Part shown: positions 1 to 11,590 of the stretch, in pieces
How positions within the stretch are numbered: position 1 is the stretch's first letter
Layout: each line of letters begins with the position of its first letter
From: Haplomitrium mnioides
Taxonomy: Eukaryota > Marchantiophyta > Haplomitriopsida > Calobryales
Assembly: GCA_049999725.1 (NCBI GenBank)
Contig: JBNGIS010018354.1
Span: 1-36,763, forward strand
DNA length: 36,763 bases
Direction of reading: 5' to 3'
The notes under the pieces: model-generated
The model's input: the letters and a program-made list of their open reading frames with translations, nothing else
Databases searched by the model: none
Told to the model about the DNA's origin: nothing
Made by a program: the position numbers and the translations under genes

Positions 1-1978
1 AATTATATTTCACTATATAGCAAGATATAGTTGTAAATGTATGAGATAGAAAGATGAACGTGTATGTGTCTTGCCAAAACATTTATAGATGAGTTGATAA
101 GAACTTGAATTTAGTTTCACTATGTAGCTTTATATAGTTGTCAATGTATGAGATAGAAGGATGAACGTGCATGTGTCCATCCAAAATATTTATGGATTAG
201 CTAAAAAGAACTTGAATCTAGTCTACTTTATAACAACATATAGTTGTAAATGTATAAGATAGAAAGATAGTTTTAAATGTATGAAATGGAAAGATGAACC
301 TATTTGTGTGTTGCCAAAACACCTATAGATGAGTTAATAAGAACTTGAAGTTAACTTCACTATTTAGCAACATATAGTTGTAAATGTATGAGATAGAAAG
401 ATAAGCGTGTATGTGTTTTACTAAAATATTTATAGATGAGCTAATAAGAACTTGGATCTAATTTCACTATATAGAAACATGTAGTTGTAAATGTATGAGA
501 TAGAAAGATGAACTTATATGTGTCTTGCCAAAACATTTTTAGATTAGTTAATAAGAACTTGAATTTAATTTCACTATATAGAACCATATAGTTGTAAATG
601 TATGAGATAGAAAAATAGTTGTAAATGTCTGAGATGGAAAGATGAATGTGTATATGTCTTGCCAAAACATTTATAAATTAGTTAATAAGAACTTGAATCT
701 AATTTCACTATATAGTAACATATAGTTGTAAATGTATGAGATAGAAAGATAGTTGTAAATATTTGAGAAAGAAAGATGAACTTGTATCTGTCTTGCCAAA
801 ACATTTATGGATGATTTAACAAGAATTTGAATCTAATTTCACTATATATCAACATATAGTTGTAAATGTATTAGATAGTAAGCTAGTATTAAATGTACAA
901 GATAGAAAGATGAACGTGTATGTGTCTTGCAAAAATATTTGTAGATGAGTTAATAGGAACTTGAATCTAACATCGCTATATAGCAAAATATAGTTGTAAA
1001 TGTATGAGATAGAAAGATAGTCATAAATGTATAAGATAGAAAGATGAACCTTTATGTGTCTTGCGAGAACATTTCTAGATTAGTTAATTAGAACTTGAAT
1101 CTAGTTTGACTATATAGCAACATAAAGTTGTTAATGTATGAGATAGAAAGATAGTTGTAAATGTATGAGATAGAAAGATGAACGTGTATGTATCTTGCAA
1201 AAACATTTATATATGAGTTGATAGGAACTTGAATCTAGTTTCACTGTATAGCAACATATAGTTGTAAATGTATGAGATAGAAGGATTGTTGTAAATATAT
1301 GAGATAGAAAGATGAGCATGTATGTGTCTTGTCAAAATATTTATAGATGAGTTCATAAGAACTTGAATCTAGTTTTACTAAATAGCAACATATAGTTGTA
1401 AATGTATTAGATAGAAACATAGTTGCAAATGTATGAGATAGAAAGATGAACGTGTATGGTCCATCCAAAATATTTATAGATGACTTAATAAGAACTTGAA
1501 TCTAATTTCACTATAAAGCAACATATAGTTGTAAATGTATGAGATAGAAGGATAGTTCTAAATGTATGACATGGATAGATGAGCATGAATGTCTCTTGCA
1601 AGAACATTTCTCGACTAGTTAAAAAGAACCTGAATCTAATTTCACTATATAGCAACACATAGTTGTAAATGTGTGAGATAGAAAGATGAACGTCTATGTG
1701 TCCATCCAAAATATTTATTGATAAGTGAATAAGAACTTGAATCTAATTTCAATATAAAGCAACATATAGTTGTAAATATATGAGATAGAAAGATAGTTGT
1801 AAATGTGTGAGATAGAAAGATGAACATCTATGTGTTTTGCCAAAACATTTATAGATGAGTTAATAAGAACTTGAATTTAATTTCACCATATAGCAACATA
1901 TCCTTCTAAAAGTATGAGATAGAAAGATGAATGTGTATGTGTCTTCCAAGATGTTTATATATGAGTTAATAAGAACTT

Positions 1979-2114
1979 GAATCTAATTTCACTATGTAGC
2001 AACAAATAGTTGTAAATGTATGAGATACAAAGATGAACGTGTATGTGAATCTAATTTCACTATGTAGCAACAAATAGTTGTAAATGTATGAGATACAAAG
2101 ATGAACGTGTATGT
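1979..2114. repeat. Perfect 68-bp tandem duplication inside the satellite
   Basis: Positions 1979-2046 and 2047-2114 read identically, including three private variants (TATGTAG, CAAATAG, GATACAAAG) not typical of the array. The 68-bp period does not match the 107/134/161-bp unit ladder, so this is a local out-of-register duplication. The same duplication recurs at 22886-23021 in copy 2. Confidence 0.9.
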
Positions 2115-5084
2115 GTCTTGGCGGAACATTTATATATGAGTTAATAAAAACTTGCATCTAATTTCACTATATAGCAACATATAGTTGTAAATGTTTGAGA
2201 TAGAAAGATAGTTGTAAGTGAATGAGATAGAAAGATGAACGTGTATGTGTCTTGCCAAAACATTTACAGATGTCTTGATAAGAACTTGAGTTTAATTTCA
2301 CTATATAGCAACATATAGTTGTAAATGTATCAGATAGAAATATGAATGTGCATGTGTCTGCCCAAAACATTTATACATGAGTTAATAAGAACTTGAATCA
2401 AATTTCACTATATAGCAACACATAGTTGTAAATATATCAGATAGAAAGACAGTTGTAAATGTATGAGATAGAAAGATAAACGTGTATGTGTCTTGCCAAA
2501 ACATTTATAGTTGAGTTCATAAGAACTTGAATCTAATTCCACTATATAGCAACATATAGTTGTAAATGTATGAGATAGAAAGATTGTTGTAAATGTATAA
2601 GATAGAAAGATGAACATGTATGTGTCTTTCCAAATCATTTATAGATGAGCTCAAAAGAGTTGGAATCTAATTTCACTATATAGCAACATATAGTTGTAAA
2701 AGTATGAGATAGAAAGGTGGTGTTAAATGTATGAGATAAAAAGATGAACTTGTATGTCTCTTGCAAGAACATTTATCGACTAGTTAAAAAGAACTTGAAT
2801 CCAATTTCACTATATAGCAACATATGGTTGTAAATGTATGAGATAGAAAGATGAACGTGTGTGTGTCTTGCCAAAACATTTATGGATGAGTTAATAGGAA
2901 CTTGAATCTATTTCACTGTAAAGCAACATACAGTTGTAAATGCATGAGATAGAAAGATAGTTGTAAATGTATAAGATAGAAAGATGAACCTTTATGTGTT
3001 TTGCGAGAACATTTATAGACTAGTTAAAAAGAAGTTGAATCTAATTTCACTATATAGCAAACTATAGTTGTAAATGGATGAGATAGAAAGATAGTTGTAA
3101 ATGTATGAGATACAAAGATTAACCAATATATGTCTAGAAGGAACATTAATAGATTGGTTTAAAAGAACTTCAATCTAATTTCACTATATAGCAACATATA
3201 GCTGTAAACGTATGAGATAGAAAGATGAACGTGTATTTGTCTTGCCAGAAAATTTATACATGAGTCAATAGGAACTTGAATCTAGTGTCACTATATAGCA
3301 ACATATAGTTGTAAATGTATGAGATAGAAAAAGAGTTGTAAATGTATGAGATAGAAAGATGAAAGTGTCTTGCCAAAACATTTCTAGACAAGTTAATAAG
3401 AACTTGAATCTAATTTCACTATATAGCAACATATAGTTTTAAATGCATGAGATAGAAAGACTATTGTGAATGTATGAGATAGAAAGATGAATGTGTATGT
3501 GTCGTGCCAAAACATTTATAGATGAGTTAATAAGAACTTGAATCTAATTTCACTATATAGCAACATATATTTGTAAATGTATGGGATAGAAAGATAGTTG
3601 TAAATGTATGAGATAGAAAGATGAACGTGTATGTCTCTTGCCAAAACATTTATAGATAAGTTAAAAGGAACTTGAATCTCATTACACTATTTAGCAACAT
3701 ATAGTCGTAAATGTATGAGATAGAAAGATAGTTGTAAATGTATCAGTTAGAAAAATGAAGGTGCCAAAACATTTATAGATGAGTTAATGAGAACTTGAAT
3801 CTAATTTACTATATAGCAACATATAGTTGTAAATGTATGAGATAGAAAGATGAACGTGTATGTGTCTTGTCAAAACATTTATAGATGAGTTAATAAGAAC
3901 TTTAATTGAATTTCACCATATAGCAACATATCAATGTAAATGTATGAGATAGAAAGATGAACGTGTATGTATCCTACCAAAACATTTGTGCATGATTAGA
4001 TAAGAACTTGAATCTAATTTCACTATATAGCAACATATAGTTGTAAATGTATGAGATAGAAAGATAGTTGTAAATGTATGAGATAGAAACATGAGCGTAT
4101 GTGTTTCTTACGGAAACATTTATAGATGAGTTAATAAAATCTTGAATCCTATTTCACTGTACAACAATTTATAGTTGTAAATGTGTGAGATAAAAAGATA
4201 GTTGTACATGTATGAGATAGAAAGATGAATGTGTCTATGTCTTGCCAAAACATTTATAGATGCATTAATAAGAACTTGAATTTAGTTTCATTATATAGCA
4301 ACATATAGTTGTAAATATATGAGATAGAAAGATGAACGTGTATGTGTCTTACCAAAACATTTATAAATGAGTTAATAAGAACTTGAATCTAGTTTCACTC
4401 TATAGCAACATGTAGTTGTAAATGTATGAGATAGAGAGATAGTTGTAAATGTATGAGATAGAAAGATGAACGTATATGTGTCTTTCCAAATCATATAAAG
4501 ATGACTTATTAAGAACTTGAATCTAATTTCACTATATAAAAACATATAGTTGTAATTGTGTGAGATAGAAAGCTAGTTGTAAATGTATGAGATAGAAAGA
4601 TGAACCTATATGCCTCTTGCAAGAACATTTATTCACTACTTAACAATAACTTGAATCTAATTTCACTATATAGCAACATATAAATGTAAATGTATAAGAT
4701 TGAAAGATAGTTGTAAATATATGAGATAGAAAGATGAAAGTGTATATATCTTGCTAAAACATTTATGGATGAGTTAACAAGAACTTGAATTTAATTTCAC
4801 TAGATAGCAACATATAGTTGTAAATATCTGAGATAGAAAGATAGTTGTAAATCTAACAAATAGAAAGTTGAGCATGTATGTGTCTTTGCAAAAACATTTA
4901 TAGATGAGTTAATAGGAACTTGAATCTGATTTCACTATATAGCAACACATAGTTGTAAATGTATGAGATAGATAGATAGTTGTAAATGTATAAGATAGAA
5001 AGATGAACCTTTATGTGTCTTGCAAGAACATTTTTAGAGTAGTTAATAAGAACTTGAATCTAATTTCACTATACACCAACATAT

Positions 5085-5165
5085 AGTTGTAAATGTATGA
5101 GATAGAAATATAGTTGTAAATGTATGAGATAGAAAGATAGTTGTAAATGTATGAGATAGAAAATT
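5085..5165. repeat. Triple run of the 27-bp satellite submodule
   Basis: Three consecutive 27-bp submodules occupy 5085-5111, 5112-5138 and 5139-5165. They differ only near their 3' ends (GAAATAT, GAAAGAT, GAAAATT). Most units carry one or two, so this unit is the 161-bp member of the 107/134/161 series. The same run is at 25992-26072 in copy 2. Confidence 0.9.
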
Positions 5166-7453
5166 GAACGTGTATGTATGTTGCGAAAAGATTTATAGAT
5201 GAGTTAATAGGAACTTGAATCTAATTTAACTATATAGCAACATATAGTTGCAAGTGTATGAGATGGAAAGAGAGTTGTAAATATATGAGGTAGAAAGATG
5301 AAAGTGTATGTGTCTTGTCAAAACATTTATAAATGAGTTCATAAGAACTTGAATCTAGTTTTCCTATATAGCAACATATAGTTGTAAATGTATGAGATAG
5401 AAGATAGTTGTAAATGTATGAGATAGAAAGATGAACGTGTATGTGTCCTTCCAAGTCATTTATAGATTAGGTAATAAGAACTTGAATCTAATTTCACTAT
5501 ATGGCAACATATAGTTGTAAACGTATGAGATAGAAAGATAGTTGTAATATATGAGATAGATAAATGAACGTGAATGTCTCTTGCAAGAACAGTTATCAAC
5601 TAGCTAAAAAGAACTTGAATCTAATTTCACTGTATAACAACATATAGTTGTACATGTATGAGATAGAAAGATGAACGTGTATGTGTTCATCCAAAATATT
5701 CATAGATGAGTTAATAAGAACTTGAATCTAATTTCACTATAAAGCAACATATAGTTGTAAATGCATGAGATAGAAAGATAGTTGTAAATGTATGAGATAG
5801 AAAGATGAACGTGTATGTGTCTTGTCAAAACATTTATAGATGAGTTAAGAGGAACTTGAATTTAATTTCACCATACAGCAACATATCGTTGTAAAAGTAT
5901 GAGATAGAAAGATGAACGTGTTTGTGTCCTACCAAAATATTTATAGATGAGTTAATAAGAACTTGAATCTAATTTCACTATATAGCAAAATATAGTTGTA
6001 AATGTATGAGATAGAAAGATGAACGTGTATGTGTTTTGGAAGAACATTCATACATGAGTTAGTAAGAACTTGAATCTTATTTCACTATATAACAACATAT
6101 GGTTGTAAATATCTCAAATAGAAAGATAGTTGTAAATGTATGAGATAGAAAGATAAACGTGTATGTGTCTTGCCGAAACATTTATATTTGCCTTAATAAG
6201 AACTTGAATTTAATTTCACTATATAGCAACATATACTTGTAAATAAATGAGATAGAAAGATGAACGTGTATGTGTCTTGTCAAATTATTTATACATGAGT
6301 TAATAAGAACTTGAATCTAGTTTCACTATATAGCAACATCTAGTTGTAAATGCATCAGATAGAAATACAGTTGTAAATGTATGAGATATAGAGATGAACG
6401 TGCATGTAACTTGCCAAAACATTTATAGCTGAGTTCATAAGAACTTGAATCTAATTTCACTATATAGCCACATATAGTTGTAAATGTATGAGATAGAAAG
6501 ATGAACGTGTATGTGTCTTTCCGAATCATTTGTAGATGAGTTAATAAGAATTGGAATCTAATTTCACTATATAGCAACATATAGTTGTAAACGTATGAGA
6601 TAGAAAGATAGTTGTAAATGTGTGAGATAGAAAGATGAGCTTGTATGTCTCTTACAAGATCATTTATCGACAAGTTAATAAGAACTTGAATCTAATTTCA
6701 CTATATAGCAACATATAGTTGTAAATGTATGAGATAGAAAGCTAGTTGCAAATGTATGGGATAGAAAGATGAACATGCATATGTCTTGCCGAAACATTTA
6801 TAGATGAGTTGATAGAAACCATAATCTAATTTCACTATATAGCAACATATAGTTGTAAACGTATGAGATAGAAGGATGGTTGTAAATGTATGAGATAGAA
6901 AGATGAACGTGTATGTGTCTTTCCGAATCATTTATAGATGAGTTAATAAGAGCTTGAATCTAATTTCACTATATAGCAACATATAGTTGTAAACGTATGA
7001 GATAGAAAGATAGTTGTAAATGTATGAGATAGATAGATGAACATGAATGTCTCTTGCTAGAACATTTATCGACTAGTTTAGAAGAACTTGAATCTAATTT
7101 CACTATATAGCAACATATAGTTGTAAATGTATGAGATAGAAAGATGAATGTGTATGTGTCCATCCAAAATAATTATAGATGAGTTAATAAGAACTTGAAT
7201 CTAATTTCACTGTAAAGCAACATATAGTTGTAAATGTATGAAATAGGAAGATAGTTCTAAATGTATGAGATAGAAAGATGAACGTATATGTGTCTTGCCA
7301 AAACAGTTGTAGATGAGTTAATAAGGACTTGAATTTAATTTCACCATATAGCAACATATCGTTGTGAAAGTATGAGATAGAAAGATGAATGTGTATGTGT
7401 CATGGCAGAACATTTATAGATGAGTTAACTAGAACTTGAATCTAATTTCAATA

Positions 7454-7458
7454 TATAG
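7454..7458. repeat. Target-site duplication, left (TATAG)
   Basis: The five bases immediately before the 5' LTR are TATAG and match the five bases after the 3' LTR (17172-17176). The target lies in the satellite word CTATATAG. Joining the flanks with one TATAG restores the usual satellite reading ATATAGCAACATATAG. A 5-bp duplication is typical of LTR-retrotransposon integrases. Confidence 0.93.
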
Positions 7459-8102
7459 TGTGAGCTGGTGGTTTGGAGCACTCAAGCACAATTCACAAAA
7501 TCAGAAGCATCAACGACACAATGATCCTTGGAAAGTGTTGGGGCCTCTCAAGAGCCACGGATTGCCCTCAAACAGCTACTAAGAGCAGGGCGCATGAGTC
7601 CTGAGAGGGAAACAAGATCATGGCGGAGGAGATGAGGAGGGAACCAGGATTGCCAGTTAGAGGAGGCGCCACCTTTCAAAATTTGAAGTGGGCCAGCGAG
7701 AATCCGTGGGCCTCAGGAGGATGCGGGGATCGGAGCCTGGGGAGAAGGAAGAGAGCGGCCACCTATGGCGAAGCGATCGCAGGAGGAGGAAGAACGGATC
7801 CACAACGACGAAATCTGAAGGCACTCCGAAGAAAGTCAGATCGCGGGTAGGTCCTGCAGCGGCCACAATTCAGGAAGCAAGGATCAGGGAAGAGGGACGC
7901 CTCGATCCCGCAAGTAGGAGCGCACTCTACAAGGGCCAATCAAACTCTCCCATTCGAGTCCGCAAATCCTCGCGGAAATGTGGAGTCCACGGAAGGCCCC
8001 GCGAGATTCCACGGAAACGTGACGTCTCCGGAGTACTTCGCGGGATTCCACGGATAACGTGGCGGCACCAGGAGGCCCGAGAATCTGTGGAAAGGCGTTT
8101 TC

Positions 8103-8123
8103 CTAAGTGGAGATTCTACTTAG
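8103..8123. other. Hairpin in U3 of the 5' LTR
   Basis: Arms 8103-8111 (CTAAGTGGA) and 8115-8123 (TCTACTTAG) surround the 3-base loop GAT. Eight of nine positions are Watson-Crick pairs and one is G-T. The 3' LTR has the perfect version at 13940-13960. Confidence 0.75.
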
Positions 8124-8995
8124 CGGGGTTCCGATCCGTCTTATGACGTGGGGACCTCGGTTAAGAGGGATCCGCGAAGAAACCAACTGGAGAGCAAGGA
8201 GGAGGGTTTGAAACAGCAACTTATCGAGGGTCTGGCCAAAGGAAAATAGGAGAGTATCGGAAGGATGATGCATCGGAGATCTGAATGAAAGAGGAGCAGG
8301 GAAGCCGAAGGGGCGACTTAGCGCGGATCCGTCAAGAGGAAAACAAAATAGAGCCGAAAAGGGGACAAATCACCGAGCAGGCCGACGAAGAGTGAGTGAA
8401 GGCGAAAAGATGACTTGTCAGCGATCCGACTCAACGAGGCGCATCAGTGGTGAAACAGTAATCCATTGCAAACCGTCCAACGGGAAGAAGGCTGAGCTAG
8501 AAGGGCGATATGGCGCCGATCCGATTGGGAGAAACGAGTGATATGCCAAAAGGATGATCTATTGGTAAATCGGGTAGCAAGATGAGAGCGACCGAAAAAT
8601 CCATCTAACGCCGGTGCAATCGACGGAGGAGCAAGCGGCGCCAAAAGGATGATTCAACGCCGATCCGGCATCACAAGGGTGAAAGTTCGACGAGGTGCGG
8701 CCGGCATCCGAAAGTTTGAAGGGGTGAACGGTTTGAAAATGGCCTTGTAATTCTTATATCGAGCTTTTGGAAATGTTAACGAAGAGAGCCTCGGGCGCGC
8801 ACATAGTTCTTACTTTGAAGGTACGACAAAACGGCGACATCGGCACAGTTCTTATTCGGCGAGCGGGGTAAGTTCGCAGCGGCTCTTCGGATGACGTGGC
8901 GAGCGCAAGGAGTTCGCAGAAGGGCTTTGAAAACGTGGCGCGTTAGAGAACTTGGTAGGGTTTCCGATGGTCAACTTCGGAAAAAAGGTCCGCGC

Positions 8996-9345
8996 GACGG
9001 TCCGCCTACCCCTTTGCGGAGCGGTGTTGGACGGCGGCCTTCGGACAATGTGGCGCCTTGGGAAGCATGCAAGGGGTTCCGTGGGTCAACCTTGGAAGGA
9101 AGTCAGCCGATGGTCCGCCTACCCCTTTGCGGAGTGGTGTCGGACGGCGCCCTTCGGAGGACGTGATGACTCCAAGGACTCTGAAGCAACTCACGGGACA
9201 CGCGGCACAAGGAGAAGAGTTCATCGGACCTCAGGAAATGTACAGGTCAACTGTGGAAGGAGTAGTCAGCGCGACGGTTAGCATACCTCCTTGCGGGGCG
9301 GCGTCGGACGACAGTGCAGTAGAGGACGTAGCGCGCAAAGAGTGA
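8996..9345. repeat. Three degenerate GC-rich subrepeats in the 5' LTR
   Basis: The core word CCTACCCCTTTGCGG occurs at 9005 and 9118, with a diverged third copy (ATACCTCCTTGCGG) near 9283. Each is followed by a GTCGGACGGCG-like word and, in the first two, by a CCTTCGGA-like word. Spacings are about 113 and 165 bp. The matching set in the 3' LTR is at about 14833-15180. Confidence 0.8.
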
Positions 9346-9708
9346 AGTAGGATCTGCGGGAGAATCTGTGGAGATTCAGTGGACTGGGTTCTATGGGGTG
9401 TTTTGGAACTCGGTTCTGAAGAACCTCTTCTGACTTAGTTCCGTGGGAATCTGCGGAATCTCTTCCCACAAGATTCCTCGGACTCCCCGTGAGATTACCG
9501 TTGTATTTGTCTTTCTCGATCAACGAGGGACATGCAGCTCGATTTTCTTTTATGGGGTAACTGGATTAACTAATGAAGGAGCCACACGTCGCATTTTCCC
9601 ACTTCGAGCTCAACGACCATAACAACTATTCATCGGATCAAGCTCGGGAGATCAACGCGCAGAGGGGAGTATACATCATTGGTCTTCAAATCATTTCGAG
9701 TTGATGTA

Positions 9709-10340
9709 CGGGCAATTGCGAGGCGCGATAGCGATGCGAGGTACGAGAATCGTGCATGGTAAGGCAAGGGTGAGGATTCATTGAGGAGCTATGTGAAGAA
9801 GGGGTACTAGCTCCAAGGGGCCAGGGGGATTCAAAGGAGGACTGGAGGGGCGCCAAGGATTGCAAAGTGAGGAGCTCTGGATGCTCGGGCAATCCAAGTG
9901 ACCTCATCCTTGCCGGTGAACCAGAGCAAAGGGGGACTGATACCATAGTTCGAAGGGATCCCGATCTGCCGAGAACTAAGGAGAGGCTGCCAAGTGAGGA
10001 GCTTGGAGCTATCTCGGCGTTTCACGGGTGATTGCGGGGCGCGACAGCGATAACAAGAAAAGGGAATCGCGCATGGTAAGGCAGGGGTGAGAATTCAATG
10101 AGGAACTACGTGAAGCAGGGGTACTAGCTCCAAGGGGCCAGGGGGATTCAGAGGAGGACTAGAGGGGCGCCGAGGATTGTAGAGTGAGGAGCTCTAGATG
10201 CTCGAGCGATCCAGGTGACCTCATCCTTGCGGTGGACCAGAGCGGAGGGGGACTGATACAATAGTTTGAAGGAATTTTAACCTGCCAAGAACTAAGAAGA
10301 GGTTACCATGTGAGAAGCTTGGAGTCGTCTCGGCATTTCC
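9709..10340. repeat. ~316-bp tandem dimer within the 5' LTR
   Basis: Two consecutive copies, about 9709-10024 and 10025-10340, share long words in the same order: GCATGGTAAGGCA, GGGGTACTAGCTCCA, GGCCAGGGGGATTC, GTGACCTCATCCTTG and GAGGAGCTTGGAG. Anchor spacing is 316-317 bp. The dimer is also present in the 3' LTR at about 15547-16178, so it predates this insertion. No coding potential is apparent. Confidence 0.9.
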
Positions 10341-10715
10341 TTGTGCAAGTGCATCAACCCAAAGTGTTCAGAGTACACTCTGGTGTGTTTCTTCAAGTGG
10401 AGCTGAGAGGGGGGGGGGCTATGCTAGTGCCTGCGCACTGCGTGGGATGACCTGTCGAGGCTCGGGGGTGGAGTGAGCTACCTGCAGCTGGGAAAGTTGT
10501 CTTCCAGAGGTGGAAGTCAAAGAAACTCTCTTCCTAGCCTGAGGAAGTAAAACCAAGGCTCCTTGCGAGGGAAGTTAAAAAACTATGTGGAGGGAAGGGT
10601 GTGTGGGTGGTTGCTGGGCTGCAGGTTGTAAGGCAACAGGGATTCATGAGGGAAGGAACCATTTGGTGGAAATCTAGAAGGCCTTCAAGGACTCTATTTT
10701 CTCTTGCATATATTG

Positions 10716-10722
10716 TATAAAT
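10716..10722 (+). promoter_or_regulatory. TATA-like box of the 5' LTR (candidate U3 promoter)
   Basis: TATAAAT lies in an AT-rich island (CATATATTGTATAAATTG) within otherwise GC-rich LTR sequence. The island is identical in the 3' LTR (16550-16556) although neighbouring bases differ, which suggests constraint. If it is the promoter, U3 would be about 3.26 kb and R-U5 about 0.6 kb. The transcription start is inferred, not seen. Confidence 0.55.
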
Positions 10723-11338
10723 TGTTTGTTCATATATGTGTAGATTAGATTTACATTTTGCATTGTGTTATAGAGTTTAATTAGCTTGGAAGGCATCAGG
10801 ATAGTTGAGCAGACCCTGGGAACAGCCTTGAAGGGGGAGTCCAATCCCTTGACACAAGTTCTGGTATCATGGGGGTAAATACTCTCTATTCTGATTCTGT
10901 TGCATAGAGTAGGAATTAGTGCATTCTAGGATTGTCATGAATATCTGAACCAGTGTTGTGACCACTCTGAGAGGGGGAGTCCAGACCTCTGGTATTGTTC
11001 AGTTGTGCAGGTCACCAGCACCATTTCTACCCCAAGCACAAATAAGGTGGCAGGGCCTAAGTCATTGGGTCCTTTGAACAAAGTGCAGGAATTACACACA
11101 GATCAGTTGGGGGCATGAATGTGGACTTGGGGGGTTGCATGAATGTCTCACTTGAGGGCCACCAGAAGAGAGTGAGTGGCGTGTTAAAGGTTGGAAAGGA
11201 AAGAGAGAATCCTTAGAGCCTCAAAGTGGTAATTGGCAAGGGGCCATCTCAGAAAAGAACCTGAAAGCCCGTAATACGTCCTCCCTTGCGCTCAAAGCGA
11301 GACCTAAAAAGGTTAAGGCCTGGAACAAGGAAGCGGCA

Positions 11339-11590
11339 TGAACTTTTTGGCACTAGAAAGAGGGCCAAAGGTTTGAAGACCTGAGGCTTGAATGGCAAAG
11401 GTTTGAGGAAACTTGAGACCAACCCCAACCAGAGACACCACTTGGTGCACTTGAACCTCAAGTCAGTTTGGAAGGAAGTTACTTCCGAGAAACAGAGCAA
11501 CTAGGTGTGCGTCTGTGGAGGAAGAGTGGCGGGCAAAAGAGGCCAAGTTATCATATTTGGGAGGAGTGAAAGTTTTCCTCAACTGGGGCA
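11339..11590 (+). other. 5' leader of the retrotransposon internal region
   Basis: This is 252 bp between the LTR end and the ATG at 11591. It carries a candidate primer-binding site and a direct duplication of CAAAGGTTTGA about 45 bp apart (near 11355 and 11396). The frame of the main ORF is closed upstream by a TGA at 11567-11569, so that ORF cannot extend into the leader. Confidence 0.6.
11348..11364 (+). other. Candidate primer-binding site
   Basis: TGGCACTAGAAAGAGGG starts 9 nt after the 5' LTR. It begins with the TGG expected opposite a tRNA CCA tail and is at an acceptable distance. I cannot name the tRNA from memory with confidence, and the sequence is not the common plant initiator-Met site (TGGTATCAGAGC). 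Confidence 0.35.

Larger units (their letters stand above)
1..7458. repeat. AT-rich modular satellite array, left block
   Basis: The block is a head-to-tail array recognised by recurring words such as CTTGAATCTAATTTCAC, ACTATATAGCAACATATAG and TGAGATAGAAAGATGAACG. Unit spacing measured between CTTGAATC anchors is 134 bp (4007 to 4141) or 107 bp (5962 to 6069). The 27-bp difference is one extra copy of a submodule that begins AGTTGTAAATG and ends GAAAGAT. Units are diverged from one another by scattered substitutions and small indels, so the array is not freshly homogenised. Dividing by mean unit length gives roughly 60 units. Minus-strand open frames of 60-115 codons recur throughout and encode the same FIFLSHTFTTI-like text; they follow from the repeat having few stops on that strand, so I call no gene here. 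The satellite family is not one I recognise. Pericentromeric or heterochromatic location is plausible but is inference. Confidence 0.95.
7459..11338 (+). repeat. 5' LTR
   Basis: It begins TGTGAGC at 7459 and ends GCGGCA at 11338. It aligns along its length with 13249-17171 and neither flank aligns, which fixes both boundaries. GC-rich, CpG-containing sequence fills most of U3, in sharp contrast to the AT-rich satellite outside. It lacks a 47-bp stretch present in the 3' LTR (near 7888). Small open frames inside it, for example 7688-8146 and 8952-9281, are not preserved intact in the 3' LTR and show no recognisable domain, so they are not called as genes. Confidence 0.95.

Noticed and set aside
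441-7163. Series of minus-strand open frames of 60-115 codons with shared FIFLSHTFTTICCYIVKLD-like text
   Set aside because: They are read-throughs of the satellite unit; unit lengths of 107 and 134 are not multiples of three, so frames shift and stop every few units. No start context or conserved protein is evident.
1-7458. CRISPR-like array of direct repeats
   Set aside because: The whole unit is repeated with drift; there are no unique spacers between short identical repeats, and the context is eukaryotic.
7620-8146. Small Arg-rich open frames near the start of the 5' LTR
   Set aside because: The counterparts in the 3' LTR diverge and are interrupted by the 47-bp indel; LTR sequence, no recognisable protein.
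10862-10875. TGGTATCA-like word in the LTR resembling the plant initiator-Met primer-binding site
   Set aside because: It lies well inside the LTR, matches only the first eight bases and is not kept in the 3' LTR (GTATCTTGG).
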